Source: Capsicum annuum
Lineage: Eukaryota; Streptophyta; Magnoliopsida; Solanales; Solanaceae
Length of the DNA stretch: 64,000 nucleotides
Assembly: GCF_002878395.1 (NCBI RefSeq)
Contig: NC_061118.1
Span: 127,926,776-127,990,775, forward strand
Reading direction: 5' to 3'
Position numbers and translations under genes: made by a program. Positions 1-10,311 of this stretch are shown in pieces (position 1 is the stretch's first letter; every line of letters begins with the position of its first letter). The notes under the pieces were generated by a model. The model saw only the letters and a list, made by a program, of their open reading frames with translations, was not told the DNA's origin and made no database searches.

Positions 1-1361
1 GATGGTGTATTGAGATTTCAGGGTAGATTGTGTGTCCCGAATGTTGATGATCTGAGACAGAGTTTTATGGCTGAAGCGCACGGGGCATGATATTCTATTT
101 ATCCTGGTGCCACCAAGATGTACCGAGACTTGCAGGAAATCTATTGGTGGAGTGGCATGAAGAAAGATATAACAACGTTTGTAGCTAAGTGTGCAATATG
201 CCAACAGGTTAAGGTTGAACACCAAAGACCTGGTGGTATGATTCAAGAGTTTAGTATTCCCACCTGGAAGTGGGAAGAGATAAATATGGACTTCGTGATT
301 GGTTTACCTCCTTCCCGATGCCATCATGATTCTATTTAGGTTGTGGTTGATAGGTTGACTAATTCTTCTTAGTTCTTGCCTGTTCATACTTCATATACTG
401 CTGAGGATTATGCTAGATTATATATTCGAGAGCTAGTTAGACTGGATGGATTCCCTTGTCTATCATTTTGGATAGGGGTACTCAGTTCACTTCGCAATTT
501 TGGAAAGCTTTTCAGAAGGGTCTTGGTACCCAAGTGCTTTTGAGTTCTGCTTTTCATCTACAGACTGGTTGTCAGGCTAAGCAGACCATCTAGACCTTAG
601 AGGATATGTTGAGAGCTTATGCACTTGACTTTAAGGGAAGTTGGAATGATCACTTACCGTTGATAGAGTTTACTTACAATAACAGTTTCCACTCTAGTAT
701 TGGCATGGCTCCGTTTGAAGCCTTATATGGGAGAAAGTGTAGATCACCCATAGGTTGGTTCGAAGTGGGTGAAGCGGCTGTGAGTGGTCCTGATTCGGTA
801 TTTGAGGCTATAGAAAAAGTTAAGTTGATTATGGAAAGGTTGAAAACAGCGCAGAGTCGTCAGAAGTCATATGCGGATGTTAGAAGGAGAGACCTTGAGT
901 TTGAAGTTGGTGACCTAGTGTATCTAAAAATTTCACCCATGAAGGGGGTGAAAAGATTCGGAAAGAAGGGGAAGCTTAGTCCCCGTTATGTTGGTCCTTA
1001 CAAAATTTTTAGCCGTGTTGGTAAGGTAGATTACGAGGTCGAGTTGCCTTCTGTGTTGTCCTCTGTTCATCCAATATTCCATGTCTCCTTGCTTAGAAAG
1101 AATATTAGTGATGCTGTGGTAGTGGATTACTCTGTGAGTGCTGACATTCAAGAAAATCTTTCTTTTAATGAGATTCCTATTGAGATTCTTGATTTCAGTG
1201 TCCAAAGACTAAGGAACAAAGAAGTTCAGTTGGTCAAGGTGTTGTGGCAAAACGAATCTGTTGAGGGTGAAACTTGGGAAGCTGAGGCGGATATGCGATC
1301 CAAGTACCCTTACCTATTTTTTGCGAACTCCAATCAAGCCGAAGGTACCGTTCTTTCCTAA
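1..1361 (+). pseudogene. Chromovirus pol 3' end: integrase plus chromodomain, broken
   Basis: End of a Ty3/gypsy polyprotein that enters from the left edge. In order it shows the integrase zinc-binding region (CAICQQ near 195-215), the core with MDFVIGLP (near 285-310), a DRG motif near 472 and a GPY/F-type C-terminal region (PRYVGPYK near 980). The chromodomain follows (KVLWQN...ETWEAEADMRSKYPYLF, about 1235-1320) and ends at a stop at 1359-1361. The order and wording fit plant chromoviruses of the Tekay/Del type from memory. The copy is dead: there are in-frame stops near 88, 337, 370 and 590 and a one-base loss near 453. The zinc-finger His is now Tyr, and the catalytic Glu region reads QAKQ instead of the usual Q(A/T)ER. 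From about 455 to 1361 the frame is open except for one stop. It would have integrated element cDNA and steered it to marked chromatin. Confidence 0.93.
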
Positions 1362-1489
1362 ATTATGCACTTTTGATAAAAGTTGCAGCAGTTCAGCTGT
1401 CATTTATTATGGGTTCAGCTGTAGTTTCTTGAATTTATGCATTCTATGTTGCATTGGGAGTGAGAAACGATGTGGTGATGAATGTTTCC

Positions 1490-1501
1490 AAGGGGGGATG
1501 A
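1490..1501 (+). promoter_or_regulatory. Polypurine tract of the chromovirus
   Basis: A purine run (AAGGGGGGATGA) sits directly against the LTR start and would prime plus-strand DNA synthesis. The 128 bases between the pol stop and this tract hold nothing else I recognise. Confidence 0.85.
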
Positions 1502-1759
1502 TGTAATACCCCAGAAAATTTTTCGTTGAAATTTTATGCGTAAACGTGTTGGGTTCTAACTCTAGAATGAATTATAAATTTTTCGTGTGGAATGTCCTAG
1601 ATTATGACCCACCATTGCGTAGAGTATCAAATAAGATTTCCAATGCTATGTGGATTATCCAAAACAGACACCCGAGCGACGAGTTATGAACATTCCGATC
1701 GAACCATGAATAGTAGTGAACAGTAAAACGTGCAGGAAAAAGTACTGAGGCTTGGCGTA

Positions 1760-2103
1760 TTTTTGGTCCAACTTTAGATGATCATAACTCCTTGTACATA
1801 ATGATCTGAGTGATCTACTATATATCAACGGAAATCTCTGCGAGTCCTCTTTCCAATAAAATTAGTTTCATCCAATTTGTCTATCGGAGCAAAAAGTTAT
1901 GGTCGATTTACTTCTGCCTATCAAAAGTGAATTTTTGGGTCAACTTCAAACAATCATAACTCCTTGTACACAATGATCTGGGTGAGATACTATATATCAA
2001 CGAAAATATATGAGAGTCCTCTTTCTAATAAAATTGGTTTCATCCAATTTGTATATCGAAGTAAAACGTTATGGTTGATCTACTTCAAACTATCAAAACA
2101 GTC
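1760..2103 (+). repeat. 172-bp tandem duplication inside the LTR
   Basis: Two units, 1760-1931 and 1932-2103. Each contains ATCATAACTCCTTGTACA, ACTATATATCAACG and CATCCAATTTGT in the same order. They differ at scattered bases, so the duplication is not recent. It lies upstream of the likely TATA box, where enhancer duplications are common in LTRs. Confidence 0.85.
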
Positions 2104-2184
2104 AACCAAAGGACAGATTCGAGAATTATTTGATTTTTAGGTGCGTTTTGGTCATTCCCCCTCATACAAAATCCATGCAAACCC

Positions 2185-2194
2185 TATATTAAAG
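2185..2194 (+). promoter_or_regulatory. Candidate TATA box of the chromovirus LTR
   Basis: TATATTAAAG follows the 172-bp duplication and precedes a transcribed-looking A/T-rich stretch. Position and sequence fit a core promoter, but nothing else supports it. Confidence 0.35.
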
Positions 2195-3914
2195 CCTATT
2201 AGAAGAATTATATGTTATATTTCATCAAATTCCCTCAAAAAGAAAATCCTAAGCTCCTACATCCAACTTTAAGAACCTCCAAAGTTCACCATTAATTCTG
2301 CAAATTTATTCAAGATTCCAAGTTCCTAGTTCAAAAACTCCAAGAACCATCATTCAAAGGCATGATTAATATCTCAAAAATGAGTATCGACCTAAAGTTT
2401 ATCATTCAAGGTATGTGGGGTTTTTTAACAAGAACTTTCTTTCGTTCTTGTGTCCAAAAGTAATTTTCTTTACAAAGGCATGATTTTTATTTGATTTTTG
2501 CGAATTTGAAGCATGGACCCATATCTTATGATGATTATTATGAAATCTTGATGTTTATGATTTTGAAAGATGAATTTACATGTCGGGAGATATAAAGCAT
2601 GAATCTTGAACGATATTTATCATGATTTTGATATTTGGGTTGTGAATCCCTATTGAAAATTGTGTTTTTTTGAGAAAGTGTGTGTTATAAGAACGTTGAT
2701 GTTGAATTTGAGATATTTTGAATGATTTGACCTTTTGGCCTTAATGGAGTTGTTTTGAACTCGAGTGTGAAAGAAATCTACAACATGGTTGATTTTGATA
2801 GATGGGAAGCATGATGGCTCCCGATGTATATTTATATATTATTAAAGTTGTTTTGTTATGGATTGTCTTTGAAATGATCTGAGCTAAGTCCGGGAGAAAT
2901 CTTTAGCACCGAGTGGGAGGTAGAAAGTGACCTTACTTCCCTAGAACTATATGCCCCCATAGGAGTGAGCCTGAGGCTGATTTATATAGTGATCATTAGT
3001 TTGTGTGGATTTGATATCGATAGTCGTACTCCGATGGAAAGAATAGGACGGCTCTCCCCAATGTGGGTTGCATGTTGGACTCCATGTAGCTCACATGGTT
3101 TATGTCGATTATAGGATCTCCCAGTGTGTGTGTGTTTCCTTGTGGATATAGTGAATGGTGAAGTGATTTGAAAGTGGAATTGTGAAAGTTATTCTTTCGA
3201 AAGATTTAAATGATATTTACATTATGAGAATTGATATTCTTGATGAACTGAAAGTGATTGACAAATTATATGATGACTCACATGTGTTATTGTACTTATT
3301 TCATCCTCTCATGATTATGATGATTTTCTTCGGGCTATGTGAGTCTTTCATACATCCTACATATTTCTTATAAATATTTATGATGATGATGTTTATACAA
3401 CTGCATACACCACCATATACTCGGTTCCTTTCCATGGTACTGACCCACATCTTTGGATGTGGGCTACATTTTCTCGGAATGTAGGTTCAGGTGCTCAATT
3501 CCAGGTTCGACAGTGATTCTTTGAGCACGCTATTCTACATCTTCTGTTGTGGTGAGTCCTTATGTTTCGAGGACGTGATGTCTGATCTTGGTTTCACGGA
3601 ATCGTTTACATTTGATAACTGAGTATGAGTCAGTTGGGGCATGTCTTAATGACTCACTGGTTTTATTGATTTTCTTAGAGGCTTGTCAGACTAGTATAGA
3701 TGTTGGGAGTTGACTAATAAGTCGTATTTTGTTATCTTTCTGAAATTCTTTTATTCTTGGATGATGATTACTCTGTTGATATTTAAGGGTTATTTGTGGA
3801 AACCCTGTTGATTTGTGTTGAACTAAATGAAAATGGCTCAAAGGGTTAGCTTTGGGCTACTCGTAGCCTCAAGCACCGTGTGACGCTTCGGGACTCATTT
3901 TCTGGGGCGTTACA

Positions 3915-4615
3915 TTCGCTTGCATTACTAATGGTACCATGAGTGTTTTATGAGCTAAATGGATGATATATGAAATTGTGAGGAAAGAATCCCATGAAGT
4001 GTAATGATAATGTTGCCTTGCATTCACCCAAGTTTCTCTTTAATTGTTGAGAAAGAAGTAAAAGTTCAAAAGTGCTTTTCAAATTTCATTGGCAAGAAAT
4101 AAAATGATTTTGAGAAAAACCAAAAATATAGTTTTCTTTGTGAAAAAGATCAAGGATGTTTTTGATCTTTCTTTTGAGTGAGACCATTAAATTCCATTCT
4201 TGTCTCTCTCTTAACAAGGATGAGTCCTTGACTTGGAGTTATATATCAAGCTCAAATTGCTCAAATTGTTTGGGATATTAACTTTCTATTCTTTGAATAC
4301 GATTTTATGTTTGGTGAGATATTTGAATAATTCTTTTACAAATGTTTGTCCAGAACTTGCCTTGAGTGTTTTCAAAGCAAAAACCTGGACAAAAGTTGTT
4401 TGGAGAATGACTCGAGCCCATTTTTGACCCTTTATATAGCCAAAATTTCACCTTAACATTTTCCATTGTTAACTCCTTTGAGCCTTTTTTCCCATTGCTA
4501 AAACACCTAAGCCCTTCTTAAAATCTTCATTTATGTACTTAACCTCATTTGATGCATTGAATGATTCAAAGTAGTGGAATGTAGGTGAAAGCCTGAGATT
4601 GGGGCCATTAAGGGA
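3915..4615 (+). other. Family A unit 0, 3' internal region fragment
   Basis: Matches 13277-13880 and 21134-21838 in order (for example CATTCACC...AAGTTT and GCATTGAATGATTCAAAG). It begins at the chromovirus LTR and stops at a G-rich tract near 4600-4615, where it is fused to an LTR end. No ORF survives. Confidence 0.8.
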
Positions 4616-4624
4616 GTATGATTC

Positions 4625-4728
4625 GCCACTCACATTGTTCCTTGTTGATTAGACCCCTACTCTTGTTGTGGTATTATATTAAGAACGTCTGTCTTGCACT
4701 TAAATTCATGTGTAAGTTGGGCGTTATA
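4625..4728 (+). repeat. Family A LTR remnant (last ~104 bp only)
   Basis: Aligns with the last part of the A LTRs (compare 8133-8235 and 16205-16307), from CCACTCACATTGTTCC to GCGTTATA. The rest of the LTR is missing, and the junction with the upstream internal region lies near 4615-4625. The remnant is followed by the primer-binding site at the normal spacing. Confidence 0.82.
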
Positions 4729-4734
4729 AAAAAA

Positions 4735-4752
4735 TGGCATCGTTTCCAGGGA
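4735..4752 (+). promoter_or_regulatory. tRNA-Asp-type primer-binding site, A unit 1
   Basis: Matches 14 of 18 bases of the complement of the plant tRNA-Asp 3' end (TGGCGCCGTTGCCGGGGA, recalled). It lies 6 bases after the LTR end. Confidence 0.75.
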
Positions 4753-4882
4753 AAAATTTGGTGTTTTGAGTTAGTTTGGAATTTTAACGTACTTTCTTGA
4801 ATTCAAACTTGTAAATATTTTGTTTGTGATTTTCTTTTGTTTAATGTGTTATGTAGAATTTTATTTTTGATTAATTATAACT

Positions 4883-5510
4883 ATGTCATCTTTGAATGAA
4901 TATGAGTTTGTTGCTTGGAGATCTTATCTTGATAATCTATATCCATATTATAGTGGACCCTACTTTTGGCAAGATTGTAGATATGCTCGTCAGAGGGAGA
5001 TGTGTGGACCATCTCGATCTTATAGGGAGTATGATTTTTCTCTATATGATGGTCAATATGGATATTGAAGTAATTGTCCAAATGCCCTACCCCCATTATG
5101 ATAAACTAATTGCTAGTTTTTTTTATGATTTTGGTTGGTCTTATAATGAGAAAAAAAAAGAACAATATGCTGAAGGCAATGGAATTAAAGCAATGCTTCA
5201 ACTAATCTTGGATAGGATGGACACAACGAGGAATAACATAAATCTCTTGTATCAACCCGTGAGGGCATGTGAAGAGAAAATCAAAAGGTTTAAAGAGATG
5301 GGTAATGAACACAATCTTTCAAATACCATGAGTATACCCACTCTTCTAAATGAGCTTGACATGAAACAATCTTTGATGATTTCCCAACCAACCGAATCTA
5401 ATATTGTTGAAGATGTTGCAATTCAAGAAATGGAACTAGAGTCAAAAGAAGAAGCAAATAAAACCTCTTATGAAATCTATAGTATACTCATTCACCACTC
5501 ACATTACTAA
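4883..5510 (+). pseudogene. Family A ORF copy 1: zinc-knuckle protein, frameshifted
   Basis: Starts at ATG 4883. Residues 1-61 carry the conserved N-terminus: WRSYLD, a knuckle-like GPYFWQDC and MCGPSRSY. A one-base shift near 5085 then moves the frame, and the C-terminal half (PHYDKLIASF...KKKEQYAE...MDTTRNN...MSIPTLLNELDMKQSLMISQP) reads on to 5508-5510. Expected knuckle residues are lost here (Cys to Tyr in YPYYSGP; CSLC reads FSLY). I do not recognise a catalytic domain. The likely role is a small Gag-like nucleic-acid binder, by inference from the knuckles and position. Its 3' end is cut: near 5485 it jumps into the 3' internal region and lacks the C-terminal third seen in copies 2-4. 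Confidence 0.75.
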
Positions 5511-6719
5511 AACACCTAAGCCCTTTTTAAAATCTTCTTTTTGACACTTAACCTCATTTGATGCATTGTTTGGAGAATGACCCGAGGCCATTTCTGACCC
5601 TTCATATAGGTAAAATTTTACCTTAACATTTTACCCTACTTAACCCTTTTGATACTTTTTGCCCATTGCTAAAATAAAAAAGCACTTTTTAAAATTTTAT
5701 TTTTAGAACTTAACCTCCTTTGATGAATTGAATAATTCAAAATAATGGAATGTAGGTGAAATCCTTAGTTTGGGGGGGGGGGGGTTAATGTGATGTGCTA
5801 AGATGAGCTAAGAAAGATGTATGTAATATGGTCAAATCATGTGCCTAAGGGATGAGAGGCATACTTGATGGTAAAATTGTTTAGCCTAGCTCATAAATGT
5901 GATGAGAAGTGAGGCAAATGAAGGGGCTATAAAACACTTAAAGTTAGAAAATCTCTTAAAACTACCCCAGAGTTGAAGAAAGAAAATGGTGGATTTGAAT
6001 TGTTTAGTAAATGATATTAAAAAAATAGGGAAATATGGGAAATAATTTGAAGAAGGATAAGGTGGATAGTTTGAAAATCTAGGGGAAGAAAGGATTGAGA
6101 AATTACATTGAAGGAGGTATTTTACTCACTTGATCCATAGATATTCTTTCCTGCACTTTAAACCTTCAACTTGACCAGCAAGGCCTTGGTGATTTCGTGC
6201 TAGGTAAATCAACATTAGTGGGAAAAAACACAAAAGGCAAGCCTATGGTTCTACTCTTTCTACTTGAATTTTTCTTCGAGAGTGAGTGTGAATTCTTTCA
6301 TTATTTGACCTCCTTTAGAAATTGAAATGTCTTTTGTGTGCATAGAGTTAACTCTTGCTTGTTCGCGACATTGATACTTTTGAGTAGGGGGTGAAATCTT
6401 ACTTTCAATTTGGCTAAATGGTGAAGTAAATTGTATTGTGAAGATTGAGAAAATTTTTGAAAGTTTTTTGTTTCCTCCTAAGATGATTTGTTTATTTGGA
6501 AGATTCATTTGACGAAAACTTAAATCCTTTCTGCATAATATGTGCTTATTGCAAAATTTTTGTTCACTTATTGCCATGACATGTTTGGAAAGTCTTTTTA
6601 GATCTTTATTATCTTAGTCCTTTGGTATAGTTTTCTTTAGGTTGGAATTGAGGTAAATACCCTATATTGTTGAATTTTTCTTTGTTTCTTAAGGACAAAC
6701 AATATTATAAGTTTTGGGG
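5511..6719 (+). other. Family A unit 1, 3' internal region with two G-rich tracts
   Basis: Non-coding. A run of 13 G lies at 5772-5784, followed by TGATGTGCTAAG at 5791. A second tract (AAGTTTTGGGG, 6709-6719) abuts the LTR. The latter follows a TTCTTAAGGACAAACAAT context typical of Athila-type 3' ends and is the likely polypurine tract. The minus-strand reading frame at 6260-6577 is probably fortuitous. Confidence 0.7.
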
Positions 6720-6945
6720 TGATTATAAGTCATCAATCTGACTACTTACTAACATTTTTTAAGACTAAATTATCATGCTTTTTCATTGATTCTTTGTTAC
6801 TTTCATACTTAATGGTCATTTGTGTAGGTAAATGTTAATGAGAATATAAGCTGGGAAACTTGATAAAACTCAACTAAGCAGAACACAAAAGAGAAGAAAT
6901 GTGAGAAAAAATAACAAAAGTTTAAAATGCAAGCCCAGGAGTCGA

Positions 6946-7082
6946 CCTTCCGTTACCGTAATCACGACCTGAGGGTCTTGACCTCGATTAGTTAACAAGT
7001 CAAGTGGAGTGCATTCGTGATATGACTACTCGGATTGCGGTGTTGCGATTGCGATATGACTACCATGATCGCAATTGAGCGG
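6946..7082 (+). repeat. GATC/CG palindrome cluster in A LTR 2
   Basis: Several decayed copies of a GATCGCG-type palindrome (TAATCACGACCTGAGG, TTGCGATTGCGATATGAC, ATGATCGCAATTG) within 140 bp. The same cluster occurs at the same LTR position in units 3 and 4 and, with partly the same wording, in the LTRs of family B. Confidence 0.65.
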
Positions 7083-7130
7083 ATAAGTTTTAAGGGAATT
7101 TTTATCATCTTTGGGAAATGTGGAATTGGG

Positions 7131-7144
7131 GCTTAAATAGGGGT
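7131..7144 (+). promoter_or_regulatory. Candidate TATA box of A LTR
   Basis: GCTTAAATAGGGG is preserved in all three long A LTRs (also near 15202 and 18759), although the LTRs have diverged. That suggests a core promoter. Confidence 0.5.
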
Positions 7145-8241
7145 TTTAAGTTCATTTTTTACATCATATTTTATCTTACATGTTCTTCTATCCTTAGTTT
7201 AGGGTTTATCACTTAGAACTTGGAGGTTGAATTTATACTAATTTGAGGAAAGAATTAATTAGAGAAACTTCAATGTGAAGGATTGGAAAATTCCAGTGAG
7301 GATTCGTTAGAATTTAAAGTGTGGTTTGCATTTTTGTTATTTTTCATGAATCAAATTGATGGAGATTTTGGTACATTTTTATTTACTATCCCTATGAGTT
7401 GCTAGTTCTTTCTCCTATGATTATGTTAGAATGGGGTGTATTTATGTGTGGGTTGTGATTCATTTATGTATATGCTAATGTGTTAGTGTTGGGTTCTATT
7501 ATTGCTTGAGTAAATTGATGTGAATTTATGGGTGAAATCCCTAAATACACAAAATGGGTTTGTGGGTGATTCCCTAAGCAATTGAAAACTTAAACCATCC
7601 TTGAAAGAGGGGTTAGGGTGAAATTTAGGAACCCTCATCGTTCTCGAAAGAGGGATGTGGAAACCAAGGCAATAGTAGACAATTATTGGACTGAGTTTGC
7701 TAATTTTCACCAACTTAGATGTAAGAGTGAATACGAGGTTCACTGTGCCTTGGGTACCATCCTAGAAATAGGGATGCCTAATTGAGGTATTAGGTGGATT
7801 TAATTAACACACTCATCAGGTACTCGAAAGAGTCAATTACACCTTTTAGCTTTTGTTGAAGAACTTGCCTCAAGGACTTTAAACCTATCCCACTATGTCA
7901 TCAACAATTATAATTTGCACCGAATTATCATGTTCCCATGCATAAATTGCCCCTAGGAAATAATAGTTCCAAGATCAATTTTCGTTGATTATACTCTAAT
8001 TGTTCTTAGTCTTGAATTAATCATTTAGTAGCCCAAAATTAATCGAATCTTTGAAAACGTTTAAAGCCGCTAAATCATTGTATCTGAATTTTGAATTTAG
8101 TAAGTAATTTCATTTCGAACTTACCCATATGCCACTCACATTGTTCCTCATTGATTTCACCCCGACCCTTGTTAGGTTATTATATTTACAATGACCGCCT
8201 TGCACTTTAATTGAAGTGTAAGTTGAGCATTAACATAAAAA

Positions 8242-8259
8242 TATCGATGTTTCCAGGGA
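8242..8259 (+). promoter_or_regulatory. Decayed tRNA-Asp-type primer-binding site, A unit 2
   Basis: Matches 12 of 18 bases of the tRNA-Asp complement, at the expected place after the LTR. It is identified by alignment with 16312-16329. Confidence 0.6.
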
Positions 8260-8388
8260 ACAATTTGGCGTAATGAGTTATTTTTGAATTTTGGCATACT
8301 TGCTTGAATTCAAACTTGTTAACATTTGTTTGTGATTTTCTTTTATTTATTGTGTTAAATAGATTTTTTGTTTTGATTAATTATTACT

Positions 8389-9230
8389 ATGGCATCTTGG
8401 AATGAGTATTAGTATGGTCGTTTGAGATCTTATCTTGATAATCCATGTTCACACTATGGTGGACCCCACTATTGGCAAGATTGTAGATATACTCCCCGGA
8501 GAGAGATGTGTGCACCATATCAATCTTAAAGCGAGTATTATTGTTCTTTATGTAATGGTCGAGCTGGACATTATACTAATTGTCCAAATGCCCCTACCCC
8601 CATTATGCAAACCCAATTGCTAGTTTTTCTTATGATTTTTATTGTTCTTTTGATTAGAAAAAGGAAGAAAAATGTTCCGAAAATAATGTGATTGAAGAAA
8701 TGTTTCAACTTATCTTTTATATGGTGGACACAACAGGGGATAACATACATCTCATGCATCTATCTGTGGGGGAATGTAAAGAGGAAATCAAAAGGTAGGA
8801 AGAGATGGGTAATGAATCCAATCTTTCAAATAACATGAGTATACCCACTCTTTTAAATGATCTTGACATGAAACAATCCTTGATGATTTACCAACCAACT
8901 AAACCTAATATAATTGAAGATGGCATAATCCAATAACTGGAGCTAGAGTCAAAAGAAGAAGCCAAGAAAACCTCTTATGAAGACTCTAGTCCATTTTGGG
9001 TTGAGATTGACGAGAAGGATATAACTCCAAAATAAGGAAGAAAACCTCACTCCAACCACTTTTCAACATGACACTTGGTGGATGTGATGAAAGTCGAACC
9101 ATCCAAGCAAATGATGAATTTTGGTGATAAGGAGGAAAATTTATACATTTTGAAGTTTGTCATTCCAAAAGGGAAAAATGAAGTCTCTCACATGAATGCC
9201 AATAAATGTAAATTTTAGTGTGTAACAACT
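8389..9230 (+). pseudogene. Family A ORF copy 2: double zinc-knuckle protein
   Basis: ATG at 8389. This copy best shows the two cysteine motifs: CSHYGGPHYWQDC (residues ~22-34, a knuckle missing its second Cys) and CSLCNGRAGHYTNC (~residues 58-71, spacing C-X2-C-X5-H-X3-C). After a shift the frame continues through a charged KKEEK segment and a helix-rich stretch (VDTTGDNIHLMH...EEMGNESNLSN...LLNDLDMKQSLM). The C-terminal part (KTSYEDSSPFWVEIDEKDITPK, KVEPSKQMMNFGDKEE) extends to about 9230. Stops lie at 8408, near 8529 and 8933. No protease or RT motif follows. The product is probably Gag-like, but the family is unrecognised. Confidence 0.78.
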
Positions 9231-9440
9231 GAGTTTTTTTATGGTTTCACCAATACCTAATGAGCCAATTAGAAAATTTGATTTGAAGTTTGGTAAAAGG
9301 TTTAAATATTAAAAGTGGCGAGATAGAAAATATTTTTTTGGGTTCCCACCTTTTTCTAAAGTACCTCAAAGATGTATTGAGCTAAAGTTGGGATGCCGAT
9401 TCAATTCTTCTACATGGAGACATAAATGATAGGCAAAAGA

Positions 9441-9489
9441 TGTCGTGCCACAACTTTAACTAAGGCGCTTCTGGGGAGGCAACCCAAGG
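9441..9489 (+). other. Conserved post-ORF element, A unit 2
   Basis: GTCGTGCCACAACTTTAACT then AAGGCGCTTCTGGGGAGG then CAACCCAAGG. The same string, diverged, follows the gag or gag-pro ORF in A unit 4 (20276), B (48088, 54684, 61136) and C (33197). It is not coding in a shared frame, so it may act in RNA. Confidence 0.75.
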
Positions 9490-10311
9490 AGTCTTTCTTG
9501 ATATTTTCTATTGCTTTTGGTTAAATTTTAAGCTTGTTTTTGTTGTTTGTAGGTTATATCACAAGTTGGAATTGGTACCTCAAGAATTAAACCCTAGATA
9601 AGTATATTGGACTTCCACTTTATCACTTTTCGCTCTTAAGTAAGCTCACAAAGTATGATCTTTAAATTACAAATGATGATCACATCTCATGATTTCTTTT
9701 CGTTTGAATTTAATTCATTTTTCCTTAATTTGGTAGAATCTGGTTGTTCGGATGAATATTTTTGAATGTGTGCCTTGTGACAAATGCTAAATTTCAATAT
9801 TCTTGTTTCTATACACTAGTGCACACCATGTGTTTTATGAAACACCCACTTTTGGAATGTTTATTTAATTGAGTGGTGGGTGACTTAATTGGGCTAGTAT
9901 GATAAAAAGTGGTGTAGTTGATGATGAATTGGTGCACTAGGCTTGTTAACGTGTGTTGTTATTTTATTTATTCAAGCTCTTACTTTTCTTGCACACCAAA
10001 TATTTGTTTAAATTCTAATAAGAGAGAAATGACTTATATGCTTGTAAAGGTTAATGTGAACTTTCTTGTGGCATTGTGTCATCATTTTTGGAGTATTCTT
10101 TTGAGTCGAACTGTTCTTAAAAATCAGATAACCAGTGATTTTTTATTGAAGTTTTCCATGAATGTGGGGTCCATGGTGTGATCGATTCGGGTTTGAGTGA
10201 AGTCTATGTAACCCGAGAGACATGAATGAATACCTTGCCCTATGATAGATTGGGTGACACTATTCTTAATGGTATAGGGTTATTTGTGTTCCTATTGGTG
10301 CCATGAGTATT
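9490..10311 (+). other. Family A unit 2, 3' internal region, left part
   Basis: Non-coding. Matches 20325-21145 (GGTTATATCACAAGTTGGAA; CACCATGTGTTT; GATAGATTGGGTGACAC). The 87-codon frame at 9918-10181 is not kept in unit 4 and is disregarded. The region is cut at 10311 by the solo LTR and resumes at 13277. Confidence 0.8.
10307..10311. repeat. Target duplication, left copy, of the solo LTR
   Basis: GTATT, paired with ATATT at 13272-13276. Removing the LTR and one copy restores the sequence found at 3937-3962 and 21134-21160. Confidence 0.85.

Larger units (their letters stand above)
1502..3914 (+). repeat. 3' LTR of the chromovirus, 2413 bp
   Basis: It begins TGTAATACCCCAGAAAAT directly after the polypurine tract and ends ATTTTCTGGGGCGTTACA. 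The ends are therefore near-perfect 18-base inverted repeats (2 mismatches), longer than the usual TG..CA. The 5' LTR lies outside the window, so the target duplication cannot be checked. The LTR carries a 172-bp internal duplication and no long ORF. The element has landed in the 3' internal region of a family A unit, about 32 bp from the homologous point where the solo LTR at 10312-13271 entered another unit. Confidence 0.9.
6720..8235 (+). repeat. Family A LTR 2, 1516 bp
   Basis: Starts TGATTATAAGTCATC after a polypurine tract and ends GCATTAACA before a decayed primer-binding site. It aligns along its length with 14812-16307. It carries a palindrome-rich GATC/CG cluster (6946-7082) and a TATA-like box (7131). 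The reading frame on the minus strand at 7483-7743 is incidental, because the sister LTRs do not keep it. Confidence 0.85.

Noticed and set aside
4896..5510. 204-codon open frame taken as one protein
   Set aside because: Its first ~60 residues are out of frame with the other A copies; only the later part is genuine. Described instead as a frameshifted ORF from 4883.
5772..5784. Run of 13 G as a special signal
   Set aside because: Sister units have 5-7 G with interruptions at this place; slippage or a sequencing artefact is enough.
9918..10181. 87-codon frame with hydrophobic segments as a membrane protein
   Set aside because: The paralogous region at 20760-21020 has frame breaks and stops at different places; no start context or conservation.
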